DNA of 64,000 nt from an uncultured Fibrobacter sp. (GTDB lineage Bacteria > Fibrobacterota > Fibrobacteria > Fibrobacterales > Fibrobacteraceae), in contig NZ_CAMZCS010000004.1 of the NCBI RefSeq assembly GCF_947305105.1, forward strand, positions 62,001-126,000, read 5' to 3'. The position numbers and the translations under genes are program-made. Under the pieces are notes generated by a model. That model worked only from the letters and a program-made list of their open reading frames with translations. It was not told the origin of the DNA and did not search any database. The first letter of the stretch is position 1. Every line of letters begins with the position of its first letter. This document shows, in pieces, positions 43,408 through 49,934 of the stretch.

Positions 43408-44304
43408 ATGCCCAAACAGACTCTCATATTTGAAAATCCGGTCCAGCTTTCGGTACAAAATTCCATGCTCAAAATCGCATACAAGGACAATCCCGACAAC
43501 GTCACGCTCAGGGCAATCGAAGATATCGCCATCATCCTCATCGACAACCATTCAGCATCGCTCACCACGCCCCTCATAGGCAAATTGGCAGAACAGAATG
43601 TCGCCGTCGTATTCTGCAACGAAAAGCACATGCCGTCATCCATGCTCATGAATCTGGACGCAAACACCCTGCAAGAAAAATACTTCCGCCTGCAACTGGA
43701 TGCATCCCAGCCACTGAAAAAACAAATGTGGAAAAATGTCGTGGAGGCAAAAATCAAGAACCAGGCTCTTCACCTCAAGTCCCTTGGAAAAAAACACGAC
43801 AAGCTCCTGAAATACGCCACCGGAGTCCTTAGCGGGGACTCAAGTAACCGCGAAGGGCTTGCCGCGCAATGCTACTGGAGAGAACTCTTCGGCAAGGAGT
43901 TCATACGCGACAGGTTCGGCGAACACCCCAACGATTTTTTGAATTACGGTTACACGCTCCTGCGGGCCGCAACCGCTCGCGCCCTGATGGCGAGCGGGTT
44001 ACTGCCCTCCCTCGGCATTTTCCACAGGAACTATTACGACGCATTCCCGCTGGCAGACGACATCATGGAACCCTACCGCCCCTTCATCGATCAGATTGCA
44101 TACAAATTACACGTAGCCAAAAAGAGAAAGTTGGACAAGGAAGTCAAGGCATCCTTTCTGGAACTGTTCTACACCAACATTCCCTTCGGGGAACAGATGG
44201 TGCAGCTGGGAACATGTCTCACCTACACCACAGCCTCCGTCGCGAAATTTTTCATGGGCGAAACAAAGAACATCGCCTACCCGAGGGTAGCATGTGGGTC
44301 GTAG
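43408..44304 (+). CDS. cas1: Cas1 integrase, type II-C-like
   Basis: This 298-residue CRISPR integrase matches the type II-C group of Bacteroidetes and relatives. It opens KQTLIFENPVQLSVQNSMLK, then AIEDIAIILIDNHSASLTTP, LAEQNVAVVFCNEKHMPSSM, and LQLDASQPLKKQMWKNVVEA. All catalytic residues are present: Glu149 (SSNREGLAAQCYW), His206 (LGIFHRNYYDAF) and Glu221 with the acidic ADDIMEPYRP motif. With Cas2 it would insert DNA at the leader end of a repeat array. A GGAG site precedes the ATG. No cas9, csn2, cas4 or interference gene lies within the window on either side. Confidence 0.93.
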   Translation: MPKQTLIFENPVQLSVQNSMLKIAYKDNPDNVTLRAIEDIAIILIDNHSASLTTPLIGKLAEQNVAVVFCNEKHMPSSMLMNLDANTLQEKYFRLQLDASQPLKKQMWKNVVEAKIKNQALHLKSLGKKHDKLLKYATGVLSGDSSNREGLAAQCYWRELFGKEFIRDRFGEHPNDFLNYGYTLLRAATARALMASGLLPSLGIFHRNYYDAFPLADDIMEPYRPFIDQIAYKLHVAKKRKLDKEVKASFLELFYTNIPFGEQMVQLGTCLTYTTASVAKFFMGETKNIAYPRVACGS

Positions 44305-44603
44305 CGATTTTTGATTTTCCAAGACACTGCAAGAGCGGCCGCCAAAACATGGCCAGGTTCGTCAAGGAACTAGAAAAAGAGGGATTCAACAAGGTGCAAC
44401 GGGGAATGTACGTCCGCTACTGCACCACTGCGGACAACGGCAGGACACACCGCCGACGAATCGCCAATTTAATCGAACCCCGCTCCACGCTCTGCCTGCT
44501 GAGCGTCACGGACAGGGAGTTCCTGGAAATCTACAGCCACTTCGGCAGCACCAGGGCTCCGAAAAAATGGCCCAAATCCCAGGATTTCATCCAATTTTTC
44601 TGA
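44292..44603 (+). CDS. cas2: Cas2, type II-like
   Basis: The 103-residue protein has the ferredoxin-like Cas2 fold: MWVVAIFDFPRHCKSGRQNM, then FVKELEKEGFNKVQRGMYVR, and SVTDREFLEIYSHFGS. Asp8 corresponds to the conserved metal-site Asp of the family. It overlaps cas1 by 13 bases and so is translationally coupled to it. In type II systems Cas2 bridges two Cas1 dimers and sets the spacer length, which makes the very long inter-repeat segments downstream hard to explain by ordinary acquisition. Confidence 0.92.
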   Translation: MWVVAIFDFPRHCKSGRQNMARFVKELEKEGFNKVQRGMYVRYCTTADNGRTHRRRIANLIEPRSTLCLLSVTDREFLEIYSHFGSTRAPKKWPKSQDFIQFF

Positions 44604-44662
44604 TTTTTTCAGCGTTCAATCGCTTGCGAACCCGCATAAAATAAGGTATATTCAGATAGTAG
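44604..44662 (+). promoter_or_regulatory. CRISPR-type leader with promoter before the repeat array
   Basis: The 59 bases between the cas2 stop and the first repeat contain TTGCGA (44624-44629), a 17-base spacer and TATATT (44647-44652), a near-ideal housekeeping promoter. The expected start point (about 44659) lies 3-4 bases before the repeat, so one transcript would cover the whole array and its genes. Confidence 0.75.
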
Positions 44663-44697
44663 GTCTTATAGAGGCTCTTTACGAGCAGAGGGAAAAC

Positions 44698-44755
44698 CTC
44701 AAAACAGCTGGTAGAGTCGCTGAACGGGACGCTGATGAACGAAGTATTAAATTGA
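44698..44755 (+). pseudogene. Possible 3' gene tail at the start of cassette 1
   Basis: In frame with repeat position 1 the sequence reads TSKQLVESLNGTLMNEVLN and stops at 44753-44755. It looks like a natural protein C-terminus but is short, and another frame is also open, so the call is tentative. Confidence 0.3.
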
Positions 44756-44764
44756 AATAAAAAA

Positions 44765-44856
44765 AGAATCTATGTGGATGGTCGGCAATCTCCATCATAC
44801 GGCCTACGAACGTCCCAAGTGGCCCGCCTCGGTTTCCACTTACTCACATAGATTCT
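44765..44856. other. Multi-stem structured element inside cassette 1
   Basis: A perfect 12-bp outer stem (44765-44776 with 44845-44856, AGAATCTATGTG and its complement) encloses GATGG/CCATC (44777-44781, 44792-44796) and AAGTGG/CCACTT (44817-44822, 44836-44841). This is a multibranched fold. On the minus strand it is followed by a run of seven Ts, like a terminated RNA. It could equally be a small inverted-repeat mobile element; no target duplication is evident. Confidence 0.55.
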
Positions 44857-44890
44857 CTTATCAATATACCTCATTTCTTGGAGAAAAGCA

Positions 44891-45205
44891 ATGCTTGACG
44901 CCAAAATTGATGACAAAAAGTGCATAATCCTGCTAAAAGGCATCGAAGACAAGTCTAAAGACTTATCCAAGGCTATGAAAACCATCGCCGTTGATCTTAG
45001 AACATCCATTGAGGAAAACTTCGAGGTCGGCGGTCGCTACAGTTCACCGGGGGCAATTATTGGCGGCTCAAAAAAATGGACTATAAAAAACGGGCGCGGC
45101 ACCCTTCTTGGTTCTTCCCCAGGATCAAGCTCTCTGCACTTGTCATTTGTTACCAAATTCGATAAAGACAGTGGTCTTATAGAGGCTCTTTACGAGCAGA
45201 GGTAA
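44891..45205 (+). CDS. Phage virion morphogenesis (Mu gpG-like) protein, 3'-truncated by a repeat
   Basis: A 104-codon frame with a good GGAG site. The translation has the pattern of Mu-type tail completion proteins: DLSKAMKTIAVDLRTSIEEN, FEVGGRYSSPGAIIGGSKKW, then GRGTLLGSSPGSSSLHLSF. Family members are longer (140-180 residues). Here the native sequence ends at Ser-Gly and the last codons (LIEALYEQR, stop) are read from repeat copy 2; the stop arises from that copy's altered end (AGGTAA). So this is the 5' two-thirds of a phage gene captured between two repeats. It is the clearest foreign DNA in the array. The family call rests on motif resemblance only. Confidence 0.65.
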   Translation: MLDAKIDDKKCIILLKGIEDKSKDLSKAMKTIAVDLRTSIEENFEVGGRYSSPGAIIGGSKKWTIKNGRGTLLGSSPGSSSLHLSFVTKFDKDSGLIEALYEQR

Positions 45206-45208
45206 AGC

Positions 45209-45290
45209 TACGTATTCCAGCTACAATTATGCAAATAACAGCATCGACCATTTATTCTTGGATATGATTGGATACTTGTTCTCGAACTAG
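45209..45290 (+). pseudogene. 3' gene tail at the start of cassette 2
   Basis: Directly after the repeat, in frame with its first base, the sequence encodes TYSSYNYANNSIDHLFLDMI and GYLFSN and stops at 45288-45290, ten bases before the next gene's ATG. No start codon is available inside the repeat. Best read as the C-terminal tip of a gene that once preceded the secreted-protein gene. Confidence 0.5.
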
Positions 45291-45300
45291 GAGGGGCAAA

Positions 45301-46053
45301 ATGATTGTCAGGAAATTAATATTTTTTTTGATTATTGTTACGATAAGTTCTTTCGCCAAGGAAAAAATCGTCTTCGCAACAGGAGAGAATGTTAAGACGA
45401 AATTAAAGAAAGCTGAATATTATAATGATCTAAAATATTTTAAAGAACAAATGACAAATTTTTTTGGAGAAACTCTGCTAGATGTTAATCAGGATGGTTT
45501 TTATTTGGAGATGGGAAAATGGAGAGTCTCTCAAACGGAAATTTTGGGTGATGGGGGTTATTCTGCGTATATTCCTGTGAAATCAAAAAAAATGAAGATG
45601 ATTTATATACCTCGATATCAGTGTGAGGATGGACCAAGTATGGGAAAATGCCGCGAGTGCTTAGAAAATGCCATATGGAAAAATAAAAGGAATATTTATG
45701 ACAGATGTTATGGAATAAAACAGATTTCAGATAGTGTGGCAATTCTTATAAAGAAGTTTTTTGATGAAAATAGACTTTCTTTATGGGAATTAAGTCTTGA
45801 AAATCTTTATTCAAAAAGAGGGGAGCAATGCGACGATCACTTCTATATCCTTTCTCAAGAAAAAAGTGAGAGAAAAATTATCCGAATGGTCCCGCCGGGC
45901 TGTATTGATAACGAAATGAAAAAGAATAAAATCATCGACGAGTACATTTACCTGTACGAGCAGTTCTATTCTATATTTCACAGCAACTTTGAAGAATGCC
46001 GCTGGGAAAACCTTGCTGACAAGAAACAGTTGGACAAGTGCCTCAGCTACTGA
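45301..46053 (+). CDS. Cassette gene: secreted protein, unknown
   Basis: The 250-residue protein has signal peptide MIVRKLIFFLIIVTISSFA and starts at ATG 45301, preceded by a strong AGGAGGGG site. The mature part is Lys/Glu/Tyr-rich and contains a pair of cysteine-bearing segments (QCEDGPSMGKCRECLENAIW, and a later DRCYGIK, GEQCDDHF, ECRWENLADKKQLDKC), suggesting disulfides in the periplasm. Codon use and base composition are AT-rich, unlike the flanking chromosome. No family is recognised. The stop is 15 bases before repeat copy 3. A periplasmic immunity or inhibitor protein is a reasonable guess from context, not from sequence. Confidence 0.7.
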   Translation: MIVRKLIFFLIIVTISSFAKEKIVFATGENVKTKLKKAEYYNDLKYFKEQMTNFFGETLLDVNQDGFYLEMGKWRVSQTEILGDGGYSAYIPVKSKKMKMIYIPRYQCEDGPSMGKCRECLENAIWKNKRNIYDRCYGIKQISDSVAILIKKFFDENRLSLWELSLENLYSKRGEQCDDHFYILSQEKSERKIIRMVPPGCIDNEMKKNKIIDEYIYLYEQFYSIFHSNFEECRWENLADKKQLDKCLSY

Positions 46054-46130
46054 TGAAAAAAACTATATGTCTTATAGAGGCTCTTTACGAGCAGAGGGAA
46101 AACTAGAACTTTTAGAATGAGGATGAAATA

Positions 46131-46619
46131 ATGAAGATTACTCTTGCTTTTTTATTTCTTGTTGGCATTTCATCTGCTCAGTTGTTGGAATCTGAAGAAA
46201 GATCAGTTTACCAAAATCATCCTAATTTGGATTATTTTGATAAAATTTCAAAAAAAAGAACGAATAAAAGTCTTTATCAATTGGCCCACGAAAGCTATTT
46301 TGCAATGGACAGCGCCAAAGGTTATACTTTATCAGGAAGAGAACTTCGTGCTGTAAATATGATTGTTTCTAATGTTCCGGGTGTTTTAGATAAGGATCCT
46401 TTTTTAGAATCTGTTTATATTTATAAATTAAATTCGGAGGTTCTTTATATTTGTATTGGACCAAATGAAAATGAATATTACATGAAAGAAAGCGGTGTAT
46501 TCGATAATTCCTCAAAAAAAAGAGGGAAAGGAATGATTCGTGGGGGCGGAGGCGGAGAATATCTAGTAAATTTGAAAACAATGTCTGTTATAGAAAAAAA
46601 AAGTGGTGGAGATAAATGA
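46131..46619 (+). CDS. Cassette gene: secreted protein, unknown
   Basis: The 162-residue protein has signal peptide MKITLAFLFLVGISSAQ and starts at ATG 46131, overlapping the stop of a short upstream frame (TAATG). The mature part includes LAHESYFAMDSAKGYTLSG and, near the end, a Gly-rich stretch KGMIRGGGGGEYLVNLKT. AT-rich codon use. No family is recognised. The stop codon (46617-46619) is three bases before repeat copy 4. Like the previous cassette it holds one complete gene on the plus strand with its own ribosome site, GAGG. Confidence 0.7.
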   Translation: MKITLAFLFLVGISSAQLLESEERSVYQNHPNLDYFDKISKKRTNKSLYQLAHESYFAMDSAKGYTLSGRELRAVNMIVSNVPGVLDKDPFLESVYIYKLNSEVLYICIGPNENEYYMKESGVFDNSSKKRGKGMIRGGGGGEYLVNLKTMSVIEKKSGGDK

Positions 46620-46657
46620 TGAGTCTTATAGAGGCTCTTTACGAGCAGAGGGAAAAC

Positions 46658-46736
46658 TGAAAAACGCTCTCCTCTTGAAGGTGTTGCTCCGGCAGACAAT
46701 ACTAATATCGTCAAACCATTTGATGAAGAGTGGTAG
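46658..46736 (+). pseudogene. 3' gene tail at the start of cassette 4
   Basis: In frame with the repeat's first base: EKRSPLEGVAPADNTNIVKP, then FDEEW and TAG at 46734-46736, three bases before the ATG of the small membrane protein. It reads like the true end of a larger protein; its beginning is missing. Confidence 0.5.
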
Positions 46737-46739
46737 TTT

Positions 46740-46937
46740 ATGAAATTTTTTCTTCAAAGTTTGGTTTGCGCAATTATTTTGACTATAATTGATATGTATT
46801 TAACGCAGAATAGATTGGGGGCGTTGCCGAGAATCCCTTTGTCAGAAGGTAATTTTGTACTTGGTTGTTTTGTCTCGTTTGTAACATCCTTTGTTTTTTC
46901 ACTAATTATTGTGTATTGTTTGAAAAGAAAAAAATAG
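46740..46937 (+). CDS. Cassette gene: 65-residue two-helix membrane protein
   Basis: Two hydrophobic segments (FFLQSLVCAIILTIIDMY and FVLGCFVSFVTSFVFSLIIV) flank a short loop NRLGALPRIPLSEG, and the end is basic (YCLKRKK). It starts three bases after the stop of an upstream gene tail, which is the spacing of an effector-immunity or operon pair. Small two-helix proteins are common immunity proteins against membrane-attacking toxins; I infer this only from arrangement. After its stop about 70 GC-richer bases, with more coding-like scraps, lead to repeat copy 5. Confidence 0.55.
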   Translation: MKFFLQSLVCAIILTIIDMYLTQNRLGALPRIPLSEGNFVLGCFVSFVTSFVFSLIIVYCLKRKK

Positions 46938-47042
46938 CTGGGGCTGTTGCGGGTGCTGCCGGAAGTGAAGTGGGATGATTACTGCGGGATATGAAAGAGC
47001 TCTCTGTATCTTATAGGGGCTCTTTATGAGCGGAGGGAAAAC

Positions 47043-47175
47043 CGAATCCCTACGGCAAGGGTACGTCCAGGCGTCCACCATCGAAGAGTTCACCGCCATA
47101 CTCCAGAAGAAAAAAGGTAAAAACAAAGCCCCCCGACCCAAAAGAATCTATATTAGAAGTGTAACGCGGAGATGA
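47043..47175 (+). pseudogene. 3' gene tail at the start of cassette 5
   Basis: In frame with the repeat's first base: TESLRQGYVQASTIEEFTAI, LQKKKGKNKAPRPKRIYIRS, VTRR, then TGA at 47173-47175. The basic, helical 44-residue end looks like a phage or DNA-binding protein C-terminus. It stops three bases before the next ATG. Confidence 0.5.
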
Positions 47176-47178
47176 AAA

Positions 47179-47310
47179 ATGACACTCCTGATTATAATTG
47201 CCTGTTTATGCTTTTTGGTAGTCCCGCTACTTTGGTGCCTGGGCTTCCTTTGGGGATTTATCTGGAACAGAATCTTAAAACCGCTCATGGCCTACGAAAC
47301 AGAAGGCTAG
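47179..47310 (+). CDS. Cassette gene: 43-residue membrane peptide
   Basis: The frame ATG 47179 to TAG 47310 encodes MTLLIIIACLCFLVVPLLWC, LGFLWGFIWNRILKPLMAY and ETEG: one long or two short membrane helices. GGAG lies seven bases before the ATG; an alternative frame starting at 47172 has no such spacing, so I prefer this one. A GGCAGG/CCTGCC hairpin follows (47335-47356), just before repeat copy 6. Type unknown; it could be a small immunity protein or a toxin peptide. Confidence 0.5.
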   Translation: MTLLIIIACLCFLVVPLLWCLGFLWGFIWNRILKPLMAYETEG

Positions 47311-47394
47311 TTTTTCCACCCCAAAAATTAACGGCAGGGTGCAAAATCCTGCCTCTTCTGTCTTATAGCGTCTCTTTACGAGCAGAGAGAAAAC

Positions 47395-47744
47395 TAAACA
47401 GATCACGGAGCTCTCGGTCTTATCGTCCTAGCAGGAGTCGGACGTATTCTTGACGGAACCATTTTTAAAGTATCTAATTACAAGAAAAAATGGCGAAAAT
47501 CGCCCAAATTACGCAATTATGAAGATTTTTCTTGTAAACACGACCTTTCCGTTGTAAACCTTTACACCGGAAACTACCCCCAATTATACCTATTTGGACT
47601 ATACTAATCTACATTATGAGAGCAAACGATAAAAGTTAGCAACAAAACCAAACATCCCATACACCAAACAACGGCGTTTCGCAAGGGGCGCCGTTGTTTT
47701 AATTTATACAGTTATTTTTGAATGAATTTTCCTGGCAATCCGCT
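47395..47744. other. Leader-distal end of the array, no intact gene
   Basis: After the last repeat, the fixed-phase frame continues for 12 codons (KQITELSVLSS, stop 47429-47431), and another frame is open to about 47606 without a start (GLIVLAGVGRILDGTIFK), probably a gene remnant. TTTACA (47561) and TATACC (47585), 18 bases apart, could be a promoter for a short RNA ending at the terminator at 47669. Nothing else is evident. Confidence 0.45.
47669..47705 (+). terminator. Terminator closing the cas/cassette island
   Basis: CAACGGCG (47669-47676) pairs with CGCCGTTG (47689-47696), followed by a T-rich tract. It lies 41 bases from the convergent tldD stop and may work in both directions. Confidence 0.85.
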
Positions 47745-49127
47745 CTATCGCCCACCGACGAGAATCTGATCAACCTTGATGCTCGGCTGCCCGACGGTTA
47801 CAGGCACATGGCCCGAAGAAGCTCCGCAAACACCTGCGGCCTGTTCAAAATCAGACCCGACCATACTGATGCGCGGCATAATTTCGTGGCCTTTGCCAAT
47901 AAGGGTTGCGCCACGAACCGGTTCACAAATCTTGCCGTTACGGATAACATAACCTTCATCGACAGCGAAGTTGAATTCGCCCGTAGCCGGGTTCACCGAG
48001 CCACCCGCCATGCGGGCCGCATAAAGGCCGTTATCGACACTTGCAATCATGGAATCGAGCGTATCCTTGCCCGGCGCAATAAAGGTGTTGCGCATACGGC
48101 TCACCGGGGCATATTTGTAGCTTTCACGACGGGCAGACCCCGTAAGGGGCACTCCCACCTCGGCTGCACCCACGCGGTCGCTCATGTAGTTTTTCAAAAT
48201 TCCGTTTTCAATAAGGACAGTGCGTTGCGTGGGCGTTCCCTCGTCGTCGTACTTGAGGCTCCCCCACACGCCGTCCATCGTCCCGTCGTCAATCGCGGTA
48301 AGGCAGGGCTGGCCAATAGCTTCGCCGAGTTTGCCGCAGAAGGGGCTCGCATTGCGGCGGACCGATTCCGTCTCGAGCGGGTGCCCACAGGCCTCGTGGA
48401 AAATCACGCCACCAAAGCCGTTGCCCATCACCACAGGCATCTGGCCGCCGGCAATATAGCCCGCATCGAGCATGCGCAACACGCGCTCCCCCGTAATAGA
48501 CGCCAGTTCTTCGGGGGAATAATTGCCCAGCAGTTCATAGCCACCCAAGGCTCCAGGAGCCTCATGCGACGTCAATCGCTCGGTGCCGTCGGTCGCCGTC
48601 ACGTTTACATTTACACGCAACCGACCACGGGTCATTTCAAGGTGCAGCCCCTCGCTGTTCATGAGGGTAATAGCCGTGCAGCTATCCACGACACTGGCCC
48701 CCACCTGCACAATCTTCGGGGAAAGGGCACGAGCGGCGTTATCGGCGCGGAATAAAAAATCTTGCTTAATGGACTGCCCCAACAGGCGAGGATCCTTGTA
48801 AGCAGCATCGTTAAAATCGCATACCCGTTTTTCGGGAGCAAATTCAAAAGACTTCGGAGCAGCCCCGGAAATTCGACCGAACGCAAGCGTCCGGACCAAC
48901 TTCACGAGAGCCTCTTCGCTATCGTCGCTGGTAAATCCGTAAAGCACTTCGGTGCCATAAAGCAGGCGGACACCAATTCCATATTCGGTCCCCGCAGTCG
49001 CCGTCTCGATATGCCGGTCCTTTAAACCCAGGCAAGAACTGCGAGTTTCTTCTTCGAAAATCTCGACAAAGTCAGCTCCAGCACTGCGGCCCGCTTCAAA
49101 AATCTTTACGGCAACATCCTGATTCAC
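47745..49127 (-). CDS. tldD: TldD-type metalloprotease subunit
   Basis: This 460-residue protein belongs to the TldD/PmbA family, whose TldD member carries the zinc motif: here GGVIFHEACGHPLETESVRR near residue 245 (HExxxH). Other family parts: GYIAGGQMPVVMGNGFGGVI, GVWGSLKYDDEGTPTQRTVL, then ILKNYMSDR and MRNTFIAPGKDTLDSMIA. TldD works as a heterodimer with TldE/PmbA, which is not in this window. It degrades modified peptides and unfolded small proteins. It starts with GTG right after the hisF stop codon (TAGGTG), so the two are coupled. Confidence 0.93.
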   Translation of the reverse strand: MNQDVAVKIFEAGRSAGADFVEIFEEETRSSCLGLKDRHIETATAGTEYGIGVRLLYGTEVLYGFTSDDSEEALVKLVRTLAFGRISGAAPKSFEFAPEKRVCDFNDAAYKDPRLLGQSIKQDFLFRADNAARALSPKIVQVGASVVDSCTAITLMNSEGLHLEMTRGRLRVNVNVTATDGTERLTSHEAPGALGGYELLGNYSPEELASITGERVLRMLDAGYIAGGQMPVVMGNGFGGVIFHEACGHPLETESVRRNASPFCGKLGEAIGQPCLTAIDDGTMDGVWGSLKYDDEGTPTQRTVLIENGILKNYMSDRVGAAEVGVPLTGSARRESYKYAPVSRMRNTFIAPGKDTLDSMIASVDNGLYAARMAGGSVNPATGEFNFAVDEGYVIRNGKICEPVRGATLIGKGHEIMPRISMVGSDFEQAAGVCGASSGHVPVTVGQPSIKVDQILVGGR

Positions 49128-49919
49128 CTAGACCTCGCCGTTCATCTTCTTGCGCACAGGGATTCCTGCCGCAAGCATTTCTCCCTTGATACCGGGCACC
49201 GTATAGTCTCCGAAATGCACCATCGAGGCGACCAGTGCCGCATCGGCAGAGGTCTTGCGGAACAAGTCGACAATGTGGGCAGGCGTTCCTGCACCACCGC
49301 TTGCAATCACGGGCACCTGCACCGCCTTCGCAATCCTGTCGGTAATGGTGAGTTCGTAACCGTTCTTCACGCCATCCGTGTCGATGGAATTCAGGCAAAT
49401 CTCGCCTACTCCCAAGTCTTCGGCCTTCTTGGCCCACTCCACGGCATCAATACCCATCGCCTGGCGGCCACCACGGATAAAGACTTCGTAGCCACTGGGA
49501 ATCTTCTCGGAAACTCCGACAAACTTCGCGTCCATGCCCAGCACCACGCACTGCCGCCCAAAGGCTTTCGCGCCATCGGCAATAATTTCGGGATGGAGCA
49601 CGGCAAGGCTGTTCACGCTCACCTTCTCGGCACCGGCCAACAAGGCCTCGTGCATGTCGTCAAGGTTGCGGATTCCGCCACCCACAGCAAACGGGATAAA
49701 GACGCGCTTCGCTATCTGGCGAATCATCTCCATGTCGCACGGACGATTTTCCGCACTTGCGGTAATGTCGTAAAAGACCAATTCGTCAACGCCGTCGGCA
49801 CTGTACTGAGCGCCCATTTCCACCGGGTCACCGATATCAATATTTCCTTTGAACTTTACGCCCTTCGTGACCTTGCGGTTCCGGACATCGAGACAGACTA
49901 TGAGACGTTTGGTTAGCAT
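49128..49919 (-). CDS. hisF: Imidazole glycerol phosphate synthase cyclase subunit
   Basis: This 263-residue TIM barrel converts PRFAR and ammonia to IGP and AICAR in histidine synthesis. It starts LTKRLIVCLDVRNRKVTKGV, where the catalytic Asp11 of the family is present (CLDV). Then FKGNIDIGDPVEMGAQYSAD, DELVFYDITAS, AVGGGIRNLDDM, and CLNSIDTDGVKNGYEL with the second catalytic Asp follow. VIASGGAGTPAHIVDLF closes the phosphate site. The partner hisH and the rest of the his pathway are not adjacent; tldD is co-transcribed. Confidence 0.95.
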   Translation of the reverse strand: MLTKRLIVCLDVRNRKVTKGVKFKGNIDIGDPVEMGAQYSADGVDELVFYDITASAENRPCDMEMIRQIAKRVFIPFAVGGGIRNLDDMHEALLAGAEKVSVNSLAVLHPEIIADGAKAFGRQCVVLGMDAKFVGVSEKIPSGYEVFIRGGRQAMGIDAVEWAKKAEDLGVGEICLNSIDTDGVKNGYELTITDRIAKAVQVPVIASGGAGTPAHIVDLFRKTSADAALVASMVHFGDYTVPGIKGEMLAAGIPVRKKMNGEV

Positions 49920-49934
49920 AAAAATGGTTAAAAA

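Larger units (their letters stand above)
44663..47394 (+). CRISPR. CRISPR-like array whose spacers are gene-sized cassettes
   Basis: Six 35-base repeats occur at 44663, 45174, 46069, 46623, 47008 and 47360. Consensus: GTCTTATAGA, GGCTCTTTAC, GAGCAGAGGG, AAAAC; GCTC and GAGC form a hairpin with a TTTAC loop. Copies 1, 3 and 4 are identical. Copy 2 has changes in its last bases (GGTAAAGC). Copy 5 has four changes and copy 6 three, so divergence grows away from the leader, as in CRISPR arrays. The segments between repeats are 476, 860, 519, 350 and 317 bases, far beyond the 26-72 bases of normal spacers. Each carries a plus-strand ORF and is visibly more AT-rich than the surrounding chromosome (segments 2-4 most clearly). 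No conventional spacer is present. Confidence 0.85.

Noticed and set aside
44663-47394. A normal CRISPR array with short spacers
   Set aside because: No pair of repeats is closer than 350 bases start to start, and no shorter repeat intervals are hidden between them.
47172-47453. A 93-codon frame across cassette 5 and the last repeat
   Set aside because: Its ATG has the GGAG site adjacent with no spacing, whereas the ATG at 47179 is ideally spaced and gives a coherent membrane peptide.
47500-47700. A tracrRNA gene beyond the array
   Set aside because: I found no stretch complementary to the repeat (expected to contain CTCTGCTCGTAAAGAGCC) in this region, despite the promoter- and terminator-like signals.
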